This document shows, one piece after another, positions 26,254 through 35,370 of a stretch of DNA of 64,000 nt. The stretch comes from Paenibacillus piscarius (GTDB taxonomy: Bacteria; Bacillota; Bacilli; Paenibacillales; Paenibacillaceae): NCBI RefSeq assembly GCF_022234545.1, contig NZ_JAIEUI010000010.1, positions 139,514 through 203,513 of the forward strand, read 5' to 3'. Position numbers and translations under genes: made by a program. Positions within the stretch are counted from its first letter, which is position 1. Every line of letters starts with the position of its first letter. The notes beneath the pieces were generated by a model. That model saw only the letters and a program-made list of their open reading frames with translations. It was not told where the DNA came from and ran no database searches.

Positions 26254-26529
26254 ATGGAGAACATTACAAAGGGAGAAGGACGTTTCTATATCGCTGGTGA
26301 CGGAAAAGACCTGGCCGAGATTACATACAGAACCGAAGAGAACACTGGGAATCTGGTGATTGACCATACCTTTGTCTCGGAAGATCTGCGCGGCCAGGGG
26401 GCTGGAGAAAAGCTTGTGCGGGCGGTCGTTGACCTGGCCCGTGAGCAGAAGGTCAAGATTGAACCGGTGTGCCCGTATGCGGCCCATCAATTCGAGAAGC
26501 ACACAGAATACAAGGATGTGCTCAAATAG
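26254..26529 (+). CDS. Small GNAT-fold acetyltransferase (YjdJ-like)
   Basis: This 91-residue protein is a short GNAT family member with the acetyl-CoA loop region DLRGQGAGEKLVRAVVDLAR and the family ending PVCPYAAHQFEKH. Start ATG with GAGG seven bases upstream. A larger two-domain acetyltransferase gene follows after 12 bp. The substrate is unknown. Confidence 0.9.
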   Translation: MENITKGEGRFYIAGDGKDLAEITYRTEENTGNLVIDHTFVSEDLRGQGAGEKLVRAVVDLAREQKVKIEPVCPYAAHQFEKHTEYKDVLK

Positions 26530-26541
26530 GAGGAAGACCGT

Positions 26542-27399
26542 TTGACGAATACAGATACTCTGAAACACATTGAAGAACTGCAGCAGCGCTGCGAGCAATA
26601 TGAGGGCATTGCCCTGAAGCTGAACTGGGACATGCTCCGGCATCCTGGAGAAGCAGGCGGGGCCAAATACCTGGTAACCTATGAAGAGGAGCAGTTGGTC
26701 GGATTCATCGGCCTGTACGGCATTGGCGGAGATATGGAGGTCTGCGGCATGGTCCGGCCGGGCTACCGCCGCCGGGGCATCTTCAGTGCCCTCTGGAAGC
26801 AGGCAGAGACCATCATCCGCGGGGGTAAGGTGAAGACGCTGCTGCTGAATACACCTGCCGCCTCCGCCTCAGGAACTGCTTATCTGCAGACCCTGCCGGT
26901 GGCATTCAGCCATTCGGAATACCAGATGAAGTGGAACGGGGCCACCGGAAGCAGCCTTGCCGCCGATGCCAGCTCAGCCTCAGGCCAAGTGATGCTCCGG
27001 CCCGCACGCCCTGAGGAGACTCCACTGTTAATCGCCTTGGACTGCGACGGGTTCCAGATGACGGAGGAAGACGCCGCCGAAATGTATGTACAGCATGAAC
27101 AGGAAGGCTCCCAGGAGCATATTATCATTGAGCTGGACGGACAGCCTGCCGGCAAGCTGCGGCTGTGGTCTGAGAACAACGAGACCTGGATTTACGGGTT
27201 CGTCGTAGACAAGAAGCTGCGGGGGCTTGGCATCGGGCGGAGTGCGCTGATGCAGACCATTGAACGCGAGCAGCGCCATCATAATGGAGTGAGCCTGGAG
27301 GTCGCGCTGGATAATCCGAATGCGCTCAGCCTCTACGAGAGCTGCGGCTTTGTTATTCAGAGCCAGCAGGATTACTACACCTATCCATTGAACAGATAG
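26542..27399 (+). CDS. GNAT family N-acetyltransferase, two-domain
   Basis: The 285-residue protein carries two GNAT-type halves: residues 1-125 (MVRPGYRRRGIFSALWKQ) and 150-285 (VVDKKLRGLGIGRSALMQTI, LEVALDNPNALSLYESCGF). The start is TTG, eight bases after GGAGG. It is co-transcribed with the small acetyltransferase before it and ends at a bidirectional terminator. Confidence 0.92.
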   Translation: MTNTDTLKHIEELQQRCEQYEGIALKLNWDMLRHPGEAGGAKYLVTYEEEQLVGFIGLYGIGGDMEVCGMVRPGYRRRGIFSALWKQAETIIRGGKVKTLLLNTPAASASGTAYLQTLPVAFSHSEYQMKWNGATGSSLAADASSASGQVMLRPARPEETPLLIALDCDGFQMTEEDAAEMYVQHEQEGSQEHIIIELDGQPAGKLRLWSENNETWIYGFVVDKKLRGLGIGRSALMQTIEREQRHHNGVSLEVALDNPNALSLYESCGFVIQSQQDYYTYPLNR

Positions 27400-27458
27400 C
27401 CTGGCAACGGTATTTTCAAGAGGCATCAATGGGCCCACATGCCTGCGTGCGAGCACAA

Positions 27459-27479
27459 TGTAGGCTGTTTTCGCCTACA
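27459..27479. repeat. Small palindromic element TGTAGGC/GCCTACA
   Basis: TGTAGGC and GCCTACA form a perfect 7-bp stem around TGTTTTC, in the 3' region of the acetyltransferase gene. Like the array hairpin it begins TGT, ends ACA and has a T-rich loop; relatedness is not shown. Confidence 0.6.
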
Positions 27480-27492
27480 ATTCCTTAACAAC

Positions 27493-27542
27493 CCAAAAAG
27501 CATCCCCTCACGGTCAAATACCCTGAGGGAGATGCTTTTTGG
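27493..27542. terminator. Bidirectional terminator between convergent genes
   Basis: CCAAAAAGCATC and GATGCTTTTTGG close a stem with an inner CCTCA/TGAGG part. A and T runs at the stem base serve both strands: the acetyltransferase gene (+) and the unknown gene ending at 27571 (-). Confidence 0.9.
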
Positions 27543-27570
27543 ACGTAGTCTCTTAAGTCATCGTCTGCTT

Positions 27571-28257
27571 CTACATTAGCCCGTAGCCCCGCACCTGGGC
27601 TTCATCCCGGTCGCTGCGGCGGTTGCTGCATTTCACGCAGCCTGCTGCCTGTTCTTCACGCTCCAGGAAGACAGACAGCAGCCGCACATAATCAAGTGAT
27701 TCCTGCAGCGGCAGCTCGGCCCCGTCCACGCTATGCCTGCCCCCGTCCAGCAGCGAATAGATTTCGATGGTGTCCGCCGGTTCTCCATAGGCCATATGAC
27801 AGAATAGGTTCGCCATATGCAGGAAGCCGGAGATGACTTCTTCGTTGCTGTGTACCATGAATTTCTGGATATTCAGGCTCCGTCCCTTCTGCCGCGAAGC
27901 CCAGGCCAGCTGGAAGATCACTGACAGCTCGACCGACAGCTCGGGAACCGGGACATGCCACTGTTCATAACGCATCACCGGAAGCTCGCCGGGATGATTG
28001 CCGGCCACAATACGGATCAGTTCATCGGCCACCGCCTGCTTCACATCCCAGTACTGCATCAGGGAAGGAAAAGCCCCGCCTTTCGGCGGCCAGCGGCGCT
28101 CCAGCAGGAACTGGACCGGGGTCTCCCGGCGTACCTCCGGCGGCATACCATAGAAGTCATTAAGCGTATGCCCGACCGCATACTGGACCTGCTGCCGCCA
28201 GCGGGGAAGTCCGGTAGACGGTGCCCCGCTGCCGCTGATCTCTGCTCCGCCCAGCAT
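27571..28257 (-). CDS. Protein of unknown function downstream of a Fur-controlled flavodoxin
   Basis: I do not recognise this protein. From ATG 28257 (GGAG six bases upstream) it has about 228 residues; the frame stays open to ATG 28350, which lacks a ribosome site. It is soluble-looking, with aromatic-rich stretches (RRWPPKGGAFPSLMQYWDVK, FLHMANLFCHMAYGEP) and a C-terminal CVKC pair followed by basic and acidic residues, which could bind a metal or cluster. It lies 95 bp (or 2 bp, with the longer start) after the flavodoxin gene on the same strand, so it is probably iron-regulated. Confidence 0.75.
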   Translation of the reverse strand: MLGGAEISGSGAPSTGLPRWRQQVQYAVGHTLNDFYGMPPEVRRETPVQFLLERRWPPKGGAFPSLMQYWDVKQAVADELIRIVAGNHPGELPVMRYEQWHVPVPELSVELSVIFQLAWASRQKGRSLNIQKFMVHSNEEVISGFLHMANLFCHMAYGEPADTIEIYSLLDGGRHSVDGAELPLQESLDYVRLLSVFLEREEQAAGCVKCSNRRSDRDEAQVRGYGLM

Positions 28258-28352
28258 AATATGCTCCATGCGGTAATCATGAAGCCGCCTGTAACCGGTC
28301 AACCCTCCTGCCGGGTTCCTTCCTGTACAAGCCCCTGCCGCAGCGCCCATGA

Positions 28353-28805
28353 TCAGGAGACCGCTGCGCAGGCCCCGATGAACTGACGGCCGAAGCTGCG
28401 GCAGTCCTCTTTCTCGGCGGCATTCGGCCCGTATTCAATCTTCAGGCTGGCCTGAACAATCTCAGCCCCGCGCTCCTTCAGCTTATTCTCAATCTCGTCC
28501 ACGGCCCCGCAGTAGATCTGATATCCCGTGTCCCCGCTTCCGAAGGCTGCCGCCTTACAGTTGGTCAGGTCCAGCTCATCCATCTCCTCATAGAAATCAA
28601 GGAATTCATCCGGCAGCTCCCCGTCACCCCAGGTATAAGCACCCAGCAGCACAGCCTCGTATGCCTGTATCTCACTAGCATTGCAGTCGGTGACCGATTT
28701 CAGCACGGCCTCTCCCCCTGCCTCGCGAATACCTTCCACGATCAATTCAGCGATTTCCTCTGTATTGCCTGTCAAGCTGGCATATGCCACTAACACCTTG
28801 GCCAT
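28353..28805 (-). CDS. Flavodoxin
   Basis: The 150-residue protein has the FMN phosphate loop SLTGNTEEIA at residues 10-19, aromatic FMN-stacking regions near TWGDGELP and FGSGDTGYQIYCGAVD, and full family length. It is a low-potential electron carrier that replaces ferredoxin when iron is scarce. The start is ATG 28805 (GTG 28808 precedes it) behind GGAGGG. A perfect Fur box lies in its promoter. Confidence 0.95.
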   Translation of the reverse strand: MAKVLVAYASLTGNTEEIAELIVEGIREAGGEAVLKSVTDCNASEIQAYEAVLLGAYTWGDGELPDEFLDFYEEMDELDLTNCKAAAFGSGDTGYQIYCGAVDEIENKLKERGAEIVQASLKIEYGPNAAEKEDCRSFGRQFIGACAAVS

Positions 28806-28885
28806 CACTCTATCCCTCCGGGGTCATTCTGTATTCTAAAGCAAATTCCCAAAATAAACTCTAAGTAAAAAGTATTGCTATACCC

Positions 28886-28915
28886 ATTCTATTTGATAAT
28901 GATTATCATTGTCAA
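28886..28915 (-). promoter_or_regulatory. Promoter with a perfect Fur box
   Basis: On the minus strand TTGACA (28915-28910) and TAGAAT (28891-28886) are 18 bp apart. The spacer holds TGATAAT-G-ATTATCA (28894-28908), an exact 7-1-7 Fur box as defined in Bacillus. Iron-bound Fur would exclude RNA polymerase. Confidence 0.9.
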
Positions 28916-28929
28916 CAAGTATAGACGCA

Positions 28930-28985
28930 AACACAAACAACGGCAGTCCCCGGGAGTTATTGAACTCCAGGAGCTGCCGCTGTTC
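28930..28985 (-). terminator. Probable terminator of the VOC gene
   Basis: An imperfect stem of about 20 bp (AACAGCGGCAG with CTGCCGTTGTT, inner GGAGTT/AACTCC) is followed on the minus strand by a loose T-rich tail (TTGTTTG). Confidence 0.65.
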
Positions 28986-29014
28986 AGTTCGTTAGTTGTG
29001 GTGGAGCTAGACGA

Positions 29015-29380
29015 TCAGTATCCGCCTTCCAGCAAGGTAATGCCATTGCCGTCCGGATCACGGAAATTCATTTCTTTGCCGCCGTACTCCATCGTTGAAG
29101 GGGGCTGGCAATCAAGTCCCTTCGCCTTCAGCTGCTCATACGTCTCGTCCAGACTGCCACAGGAGAAAACGAGATTGACGGTTCCTGTCGTCAGGTTCTC
29201 CCACTTGGCCGCGTTCCAGATGATTATCCCTGGCTGGGTGCGTTCAAAGGCAATCTTCGACCCGTCATACTCCCCGTAGCCCTCGAAGGGAACCGGAATG
29301 CCAAGCACCTCCGAATAGAAGGCGGCCAATGCCTCCGGATTCTTGCTGTACAGATTAATGCCGTCAAACGATGTAATCAT
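29015..29380 (-). CDS. VOC (glyoxalase/bleomycin resistance) family protein
   Basis: The 121-residue protein has a two-module VOC fold: an N-terminal strand-helix (FDGINLYSKNPEALAAFYSE) and the C-terminal signature (NFRDPDGNGITLLEGG) with the metal-ligand Glu. The start ATG has AAGG about eight bases upstream. The substrate cannot be predicted. It is followed on the same strand by its terminator and preceded by an AraC-type gene. Confidence 0.93.
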   Translation of the reverse strand: MITSFDGINLYSKNPEALAAFYSEVLGIPVPFEGYGEYDGSKIAFERTQPGIIIWNAAKWENLTTGTVNLVFSCGSLDETYEQLKAKGLDCQPPSTMEYGGKEMNFRDPDGNGITLLEGGY

Positions 29381-29491
29381 AATTGTATCCTTCCCTTCAT
29401 GGCTTGTAATAGGTGAAGCAGGCCGTCATCAGCCTGTCTATGCTCATTGTATCCGGGACGGTTCAGCTTGTATTGCAAAAAAACGACCCAT

Positions 29492-30307
29492 TCAGCTCCG
29501 GGCCTTCACCAGCGCCTCCAGCGGCGTTCTGCCTGCAAATTTCTTGAAACTGTTGATCAGATGTGACTGGTGGCTGTAACCGTAGGCGTACACCAGATCC
29601 TGCATGACTCCCGGCCGCTGCGGGGACCGGTACAGATCAAGCCAGACATTCTGGAAGCGGATCAGGTCTGCCACCTTCTTGGGCGGAAGACCGATATGGC
29701 GGCGGAACAGCCGTTCCAGCTGGCGGCTGCTGACACCGGAGGTGCCCTCCAGCATGCCTGGGCTTACCCTTCCCTTAGACTGAAGCAGCTTATACACTGC
29801 ATTCATCATTCCGTCGCTGCTGCGGCCTGCACGCGCAAGTCTCCGCAGAAGGAAAGCTTCAGCCGCAGCAATCCGCTCAGCCATCGTCCGGCTAAGCTGA
29901 AGACGCTCCCCAAGCTCCCGGCGAAAGGTACGGAAATAATGCTCCACGGGCACATGAACATTGAGCACATCCGTCATAGGCTCGTCCGCGAACAAGTGAA
30001 CCGCCCAGAAATGAAAGCGGATGGCGAACCGCTGCTTCGGGACCAGTTGAACAGCCGCTCCGGCTTCAAACGGAGTATCGTTAATGCCGCAAAAAATACC
30101 GCTGGACTCCCCGGTCTCTTCATCCCACTCCCAAATAATGTCCATACAGCTGTCCGGGATGATAATCTGCGCCTGACGCTCACTCGGCTCTGACGCAGAT
30201 TCCCAGAAGCAGCGGATATAGGGCAGGAGCGGCCTGCAGGGCAGATATTCGCCGCCTCCGGCAGGGTTTGCCGTAATCGGATAATACAGCTCCGACAGAT
30301 TATACAT
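29492..30307 (-). CDS. AraC family transcriptional regulator
   Basis: The 271-residue protein has an N-terminal ligand-type domain with the conserved IIPDSCMDIIWEW region seen in DUF6597-type AraC proteins and a C-terminal AraC DNA-binding domain (GVSSRQLERLFRRHIGLPPK, YAYGYSHQSHLINSFKKFAG). Start ATG behind GGAGGAAGG. It lies 111 bp upstream of the VOC gene, which may be a target. Confidence 0.92.
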   Translation of the reverse strand: MYNLSELYYPITANPAGGGEYLPCRPLLPYIRCFWESASEPSERQAQIIIPDSCMDIIWEWDEETGESSGIFCGINDTPFEAGAAVQLVPKQRFAIRFHFWAVHLFADEPMTDVLNVHVPVEHYFRTFRRELGERLQLSRTMAERIAAAEAFLLRRLARAGRSSDGMMNAVYKLLQSKGRVSPGMLEGTSGVSSRQLERLFRRHIGLPPKKVADLIRFQNVWLDLYRSPQRPGVMQDLVYAYGYSHQSHLINSFKKFAGRTPLEALVKARS

Positions 30308-30508
30308 AGCCTTCCTCCTCCCCTACCGCTTGGTGAACAATAGTAATCTGATCATACACAATCCCTGCAGAAAGCGCCACATTGGATGATGCTCTGCCTG
30401 CTTCTTGGATAGACTTAGAATAGTTGCAGCTTTGCAGCCATTTTGTTTGTAGGAGCAGCCGGAAATGTTGTACAATATAGGCTAAATGACTTTTTGAAGG
30501 ATGGATTA

Positions 30509-31375
30509 ATGATGTATATAGCGAGTGACTGGAAGGACTATGAAGTGCTGGACACCGGAGGCGGGGAGAAGCTGGAGCGCTGGGGGGATATTGTGCTGCG
30601 CCGCCCGGATCCGCAGATCATCTGGCCGCTGGCCGGAGAGAACGCCAAATGGCGTGATGTGCACGGGCATTATCACCGCAGCTCTGCCGGAGGCGGACAA
30701 TGGGAGATGAAGAAGCCAATCCCCGAAGACTGGAAAATCAGCTACGGCAAGCTGAAATTCCACCTCCGCCCGACGAACTTCAAGCACACCGGCCTGTTCC
30801 CCGAGCAGGCGGCCAACTGGCGCTGGATGATGGACAAGATTGCCGCAGCTAACCGGCCGATCTCCGTGCTTAACCTGTTCGCGTATACTGGAGGTGCAAC
30901 CGTTGCTGCGGCAAGTGCCGGGGCTTCCGTGGTGCATGTAGATGCAGCCAAGGGCATGGTGCAGTGGGCCAAGGAGAACGTAGCACTATCCGGTCTGGCT
31001 GACAAGCCGGTCCGCTTCATCACGGACGATGTGTTCAAGTTCGTCCAGCGTGAACAGCGGCGCGGCAGCAAATACGATGCCATTATTATGGACCCTCCTT
31101 CCTACGGAAGAGGGCCGGGCGGTGAGATGTGGAAGCTGGAGGCCAGCCTCTATCCGTTCCTGGAGAGCTGTATGGAGATTATGAGCGAGCGGCCGTTGTT
31201 CATGCTCATCAACTCCTACACGACCGGAATCTCACCTACCGTGCTGCGCAATATGCTGGCGATGACCATGGGCAAGCGCTACGGCGGCAAGCTGAACTCC
31301 GGTGAGATCGGCCTGCCGATTACAGCCTCCGGCATGAATCTGCCTTGCGGGATTCTGGGCCGCTGGGAGGCGTAA
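30509..31375 (+). CDS. Class I SAM-dependent methyltransferase (RlmI/RlmK-like)
   Basis: The protein has about 288 residues. It shows the SAM-binding motif I (VLNLFAYTGGATVAAASAGA), the acidic end of motif II (VVHVDAAKGMVQWAKEN), and MDPPSYGRG, the catalytic-type motif of RNA and DNA base methyltransferases. Relatives act on 23S rRNA, though this subfamily lacks the PUA domain of RlmI. Start ATG 30509 with GAAGGA upstream. A pseudouridine synthase gene follows after 4 bp, suggesting a shared RNA-modification operon. Confidence 0.9.
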   Translation: MMYIASDWKDYEVLDTGGGEKLERWGDIVLRRPDPQIIWPLAGENAKWRDVHGHYHRSSAGGGQWEMKKPIPEDWKISYGKLKFHLRPTNFKHTGLFPEQAANWRWMMDKIAAANRPISVLNLFAYTGGATVAAASAGASVVHVDAAKGMVQWAKENVALSGLADKPVRFITDDVFKFVQREQRRGSKYDAIIMDPPSYGRGPGGEMWKLEASLYPFLESCMEIMSERPLFMLINSYTTGISPTVLRNMLAMTMGKRYGGKLNSGEIGLPITASGMNLPCGILGRWEA

Positions 31376-31379
31376 GCTT

Positions 31380-32126
31380 ATGTCCGATCAGCATGAAGTA
31401 GCCGCCGGACATACCGGCGGCAGAGAGTCCCGGTTCGAAATTCTGTATGAGGACAACCACCTGCTGGGCATCGTGAAGCCGGTCAATATTCCGGTCCAGG
31501 AGGACGCTACAGGCGACAAGGATCTGCTGACCCTCCTGAAGGAAGATGTGAAGGAACGCTATGCCAAGCCCGGGAATGTGTTCATGGGCCTGGTTCACCG
31601 GCTGGACCGGCCCGTCGGCGGTGCGATGATCTTCGCCAAGACGTCGAAGGCCGCCTCCCGGCTGTCCGAGAGCATCCGTACCCATGCCTTCCAGAAGGTC
31701 TACCTGGCTGTCATCCACGGACAGCTCCCGGGTGCAGAAGCACGCCTTGAGCATACGCTGCTGAAGGACCCTAAGAGCAACACGGTCCGGGTGGTCCGTG
31801 AGGGCACACCAGGCGGCAAGAACGCCATTCTCGATTATACGGTTATTGGCAGTGAAGAGAACTACTCCCTGGTGAAGATCGAGCTGCTGACCGGCCGCCC
31901 GCACCAGATCCGCGTTCAGCTCAGTGATGTCGGCTGTCCGCTCTATGGCGACCAGAAATACGGAGCAGCCGTGAACCGGCCGGGGCAGCAGATTGCCCTC
32001 TGGTCGGCGCTCACCCGCTTTCCGCATCCGGTCACCAGAGAAGAGGTGGAACTCCTCTCTCTGCCTCCCCGGGAATATCCCTGGAATCTATGGCCCGTGA
32101 AAGTTCAAAAGCAGGCTGTCCTATAA
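31380..32126 (+). CDS. RluA family pseudouridine synthase
   Basis: The 248-residue enzyme has the catalytic HRLDRPVGG motif with the nucleophilic Asp, and the RluA-type GRPHQIRVQL motif. It isomerises uridine to pseudouridine in RNA. There is no S4 domain, as in short RluA members. The start ATG is nine bases after GGAGG. It is coupled to the upstream methyltransferase gene, and the terminator overlaps its last codons. Confidence 0.94.
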   Translation: MSDQHEVAAGHTGGRESRFEILYEDNHLLGIVKPVNIPVQEDATGDKDLLTLLKEDVKERYAKPGNVFMGLVHRLDRPVGGAMIFAKTSKAASRLSESIRTHAFQKVYLAVIHGQLPGAEARLEHTLLKDPKSNTVRVVREGTPGGKNAILDYTVIGSEENYSLVKIELLTGRPHQIRVQLSDVGCPLYGDQKYGAAVNRPGQQIALWSALTRFPHPVTREEVELLSLPPREYPWNLWPVKVQKQAVL

Positions 32127-32144
32127 CGGACAGCCTGCTTTTTG
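32108..32144. terminator. Bidirectional terminator overlapping the pseudouridine synthase stop
   Basis: A perfect 14-bp stem (AAAGCAGGCTGTCC with GGACAGCCTGCTTT) encloses 6 bases including the TAA stop, and is followed by TTTT; on the opposite strand it serves the MarR gene. Confidence 0.93.
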
Positions 32145-32189
32145 GTGCGAAAACACTAAGGTTCTGGCTTAAGATCAGATGGATAATGG

Positions 32190-32633
32190 TTATACGGACT
32201 GGACCGAAGTCGCTTCCTCAACTGCCGGTGCTACGGCCATCTTCCCCATAAGATAGAGCAGCAGCTGCTGGTTATGCGAGGAGATCGGATCAAGCGCTTC
32301 CGCAAAAAAATCACTGCGGATCTTCAGCCCGCGCTGGGTCTCCTGCTTGCCTGTCTCGGTAATGCTCACCCAGACAATTCTGCGGTCCGAAGCGTCCCGT
32401 TCGCGGACAATCAGATTATGCTTCTCCATCCGGTCCAGCAGCATGGTCACAGCCGCCGGGCTGGTTGCCAGATGAGGAGCCAAATCAGAAGGCTTCATCG
32501 CGTCACGTTCCTGCAGCAATTCCAGCACAGTGAGCTGGGCATCAGTCAGTGTAGGGGCAAGCTTGCTGTCCATATGTAACTTATAGTCCTTTAGTATCTT
32601 ATGCCAGATTTTACTGAATTCAGTGGAGTGCAC
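32190..32633 (-). CDS. MarR family transcriptional regulator
   Basis: The 147-residue winged-helix protein has recognition region MKPSDLAPHLATSPAAVTML and wing ERDASDRRIVWVSITETG. The start is GTG behind AAGGAA. It is not adjacent to an obvious target; the convergent RNA-modification operon ends against it. Confidence 0.92.
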   Translation of the reverse strand: MHSTEFSKIWHKILKDYKLHMDSKLAPTLTDAQLTVLELLQERDAMKPSDLAPHLATSPAAVTMLLDRMEKHNLIVRERDASDRRIVWVSITETGKQETQRGLKIRSDFFAEALDPISSHNQQLLLYLMGKMAVAPAVEEATSVQSV

Positions 32634-32826
32634 ACTTATTCCTTCCTTTCCTGATAGATAAGAATTTATTTGTTTTGGGGTCCCCGCAAAGTACCTGACT
32701 TTGTGGAGTTATTTTGCGGATCTCTATCCGGTATACTTACTTGTTCGCGAGAAAACTTCCATTTCCTGCAAGCGAAAAAAATAAAGTCTTCGCTCACCCT
32801 TTAATTTCTTCCTGCGGAAACATACA

Positions 32827-32869
32827 AACGGCGCAGGCCGCCCGGTCTTCCAGGGCTGCCCGCGCCGTT
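32827..32869 (-). terminator. Probable terminator of parEC
   Basis: AACGGCGC pairs with GCGCCGTT, with inner GGGC/GCCT-type pairs, about 30 bp after the parC stop. The tail (TTTGTATGTTT) is only moderately T-rich. Confidence 0.6.
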
Positions 32870-32897
32870 CCATGCGAAGCTGTAGCTTATCTGTTCT

Positions 32898-35339
32898 TTA
32901 TTTCACTGCCGGAAACATCATAGTGATCTCATCCTTCTTCTCGATGGCCATCATCTGCTTCCCGGTGGAGCGGCGCTCCCCGATCGGCGCTGCCTCCGAG
33001 GAGAAGGAGTACACGGCCCCGCTCTGGGTAATCGCGGTCAGCTCCAGCGGTTCCTTGCAGTAGAAGGCGCCTGCCAGCCTGCTGCCATTCGGGCGGACAC
33101 GCTTGCCTTCCTTGAATTCAAAGGTTGGCATCCCTTTGCCGCCGCGGCTCTGGGAAGGATAATCGACCATCAGCGAGCGCTTGGCGTAGCCGATGTCGGT
33201 TACAGCGAGCAATTCGCCCTCATCCTCACTGAGCCAGAAGCAGGAGACCACTTCGTCCCCTTCTCTGAGCTGAATCCCCCGGACGCCGCTGGCCACCCGG
33301 CCCATCGGATTCACTTCGCTCTCCTTGAAGCGGATGCTCATGCCCTCACGGGTAACCAGTACGATATCCTTGTCGCCGGTGCTTAGGGATACGTTTAGGA
33401 TCTCATCCCCTTCCGCAACCTTGCACGCAGCCACGGCTCCTGAACGGCTGGTGGAGTATTCCTTGAGCTCGGTGCGCTTCACCTGCCCCTTGCGGGTGAC
33501 GAAGACCAGACTGGACTTAGGATCGTCCAGATTACCGACCGGCAGCACGCTGATGACGCCATCTCCCTTAGCCAGACTGATGACGTTGACAATAGCCGTA
33601 CCGGGCTCCTTCCACTTGAATTCCGGAATCTGATGCACCGGCAGCAGGAAGTATTGGCCCTTGCGGGTGAACACGAGCAGGCTGTCCCGGGTATTCAGGT
33701 CCAGCAGCTTAAGGATATGGTCGCCTTCCTTAACGCCTGAGGCATGGCGTTCCCCTCCGGAGCGGGTGAAGGACAGCATGCCTGTCCGCTTGATATAGCC
33801 GTCGGCAGACAATGCCACCAGCACATCCTCGGCGTTCACCAGCACCTCCATGTTGACCTTAAGCTCCTCAACCTCTCCCTGGATCAGGGAACGGCGCTCG
33901 ATGCCGTATTTGTCGCGGATCTCCAGCAGTTCCTTACGGATGACGGCAATCAGCTTCTTATCGCTGTCCAGGATGCCCTGCAGCACGGCAATCCGCGCCA
34001 GGGTCTCATCCAGCTCCTTCTGCAGCGAATGAATCTCCAGATTCGTCAGGCGGTAGAGCTGCAGTGTTAGAATGGAGTCCGCCTGGCGTTCGCTGAAGCC
34101 GAACATCCAGACCAGATTATTCTGTGCATCCTGTCGGTTCTTCGAGGCCTTGATGGCAGCGATGACTTCATCCAGAATGTTCAGCGCCTTGACCAGTCCC
34201 TCCAGGACATGGGCCCGGTCCTCGGCCCGTTCCAGATCGAACCGGGTACGATGCGTAACCACCTCACGCTGGTGGGCGATGTAAGCTTCCAGAATGGCCT
34301 TCAGGCCGAGCTGCTGCGGCGCCTTGTTGACAATCGCGACCATGTTAAAGTTGTAGGTGATCTGCAGATCGGTCTTTTTGAGCAGATAGGCCAGAATGCC
34401 GTTCGCATCCGCTTCCTTCTTCAGCTCGACGACAATCCGCAGACCTTCGCGCCCGCTCTCATCGCGGACTTCGGCAATCCCTTCAATCTTCTTCTCCAGG
34501 CGGATATTCTCCATGGCGGTTACCAGCCGTGACTTCACAACCTGGAACGGCACCTCGGTAATGACGATCTGCTGCTTGCCGCCGCGCAGATTCTCAATGT
34601 CCGTCTTGGACCGCAGATAGATGCGTCCTTTGCCGCTGCGGTAGGCATCCATAATGCCTTCTCCGCCCATAATCGTTCCCCCTGTAGGGAAATCCGGCCC
34701 CTTGATGAAGGTCATGATGTCCTCCAGGGCAATATCCGGCTTCTGCATCACGGCAATGCAGGCGTCGATGACTTCACGCAGGTTATGCGGGGGGATCTCG
34801 GTGGCGAACCCGGCGGAGATTCCGCTTGTTCCATTCACCAGCAGATTCGGGTAACGGGAAGGAACGACCACCGGCTCCTTGGCCGTATTGTCGAAGTTAT
34901 CCTTGAAGAGCACTGTGCGCTTCTCAATGTCCCGCATCATCTCCATGGCGATTGGAGACAGGCGCGCTTCGGTATAACGCATCGCCGCCGCCGGATCGTC
35001 ATCCATCGATCCCCAGTTGCCGTGCCCGTCTACCAGGACATGCCCCATCTTCCAGGGCTGGGCCATCCGCACCATGCCGTCGTAGATCGAGGAATCCCCG
35101 TGGGGATGGTAGTTCCCCATGACGTCCCCGACCGTTTTGGCAGACTTGCGGTAGGGCTTATCCGGCGTATTGCCTGAATCGTACATGGCATACAGAATCC
35201 GGCGCTGCACAGGCTTTAGCCCGTCACGGACATCGGGAATCGCCCGGTCCTGAATAATATATTTGGAATACCGGCCGAACCGGTCGCCTACGACCTCTTC
35301 CAGAAAAGCCGGCATAAATTGCTCTGACAAACTGCTCAT
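32898..35339 (-). CDS. parC: DNA topoisomerase IV subunit A
   Basis: This 813-residue subunit cleaves and rejoins DNA during chromosome decatenation. The catalytic tyrosine is Tyr122 (AMRYTEARL). The quinolone-determining region reads HPHGDSSIYD with Ser83 and Asp87, apparently wild type. The C-terminal beta-propeller repeats run from about 500 on. It lacks a full GyrA box and is paired with parE, so it is ParC and not GyrA. The start ATG lies behind AGAAGGTG, 31 bp after the parE stop. Confidence 0.95.
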   Translation of the reverse strand: MSSLSEQFMPAFLEEVVGDRFGRYSKYIIQDRAIPDVRDGLKPVQRRILYAMYDSGNTPDKPYRKSAKTVGDVMGNYHPHGDSSIYDGMVRMAQPWKMGHVLVDGHGNWGSMDDDPAAAMRYTEARLSPIAMEMMRDIEKRTVLFKDNFDNTAKEPVVVPSRYPNLLVNGTSGISAGFATEIPPHNLREVIDACIAVMQKPDIALEDIMTFIKGPDFPTGGTIMGGEGIMDAYRSGKGRIYLRSKTDIENLRGGKQQIVITEVPFQVVKSRLVTAMENIRLEKKIEGIAEVRDESGREGLRIVVELKKEADANGILAYLLKKTDLQITYNFNMVAIVNKAPQQLGLKAILEAYIAHQREVVTHRTRFDLERAEDRAHVLEGLVKALNILDEVIAAIKASKNRQDAQNNLVWMFGFSERQADSILTLQLYRLTNLEIHSLQKELDETLARIAVLQGILDSDKKLIAVIRKELLEIRDKYGIERRSLIQGEVEELKVNMEVLVNAEDVLVALSADGYIKRTGMLSFTRSGGERHASGVKEGDHILKLLDLNTRDSLLVFTRKGQYFLLPVHQIPEFKWKEPGTAIVNVISLAKGDGVISVLPVGNLDDPKSSLVFVTRKGQVKRTELKEYSTSRSGAVAACKVAEGDEILNVSLSTGDKDIVLVTREGMSIRFKESEVNPMGRVASGVRGIQLREGDEVVSCFWLSEDEGELLAVTDIGYAKRSLMVDYPSQSRGGKGMPTFEFKEGKRVRPNGSRLAGAFYCKEPLELTAITQSGAVYSFSSEAAPIGERRSTGKQMMAIEKKDEITMMFPAVK

Positions 35340-35370
35340 TGACTATTCACCTTCTGTTCCTCAATCTGTC

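Noticed and set aside
26158..26643. 161-codon minus-strand frame
   Set aside because: It is antisense to two acetyltransferase genes with clear motifs and ribosome sites.
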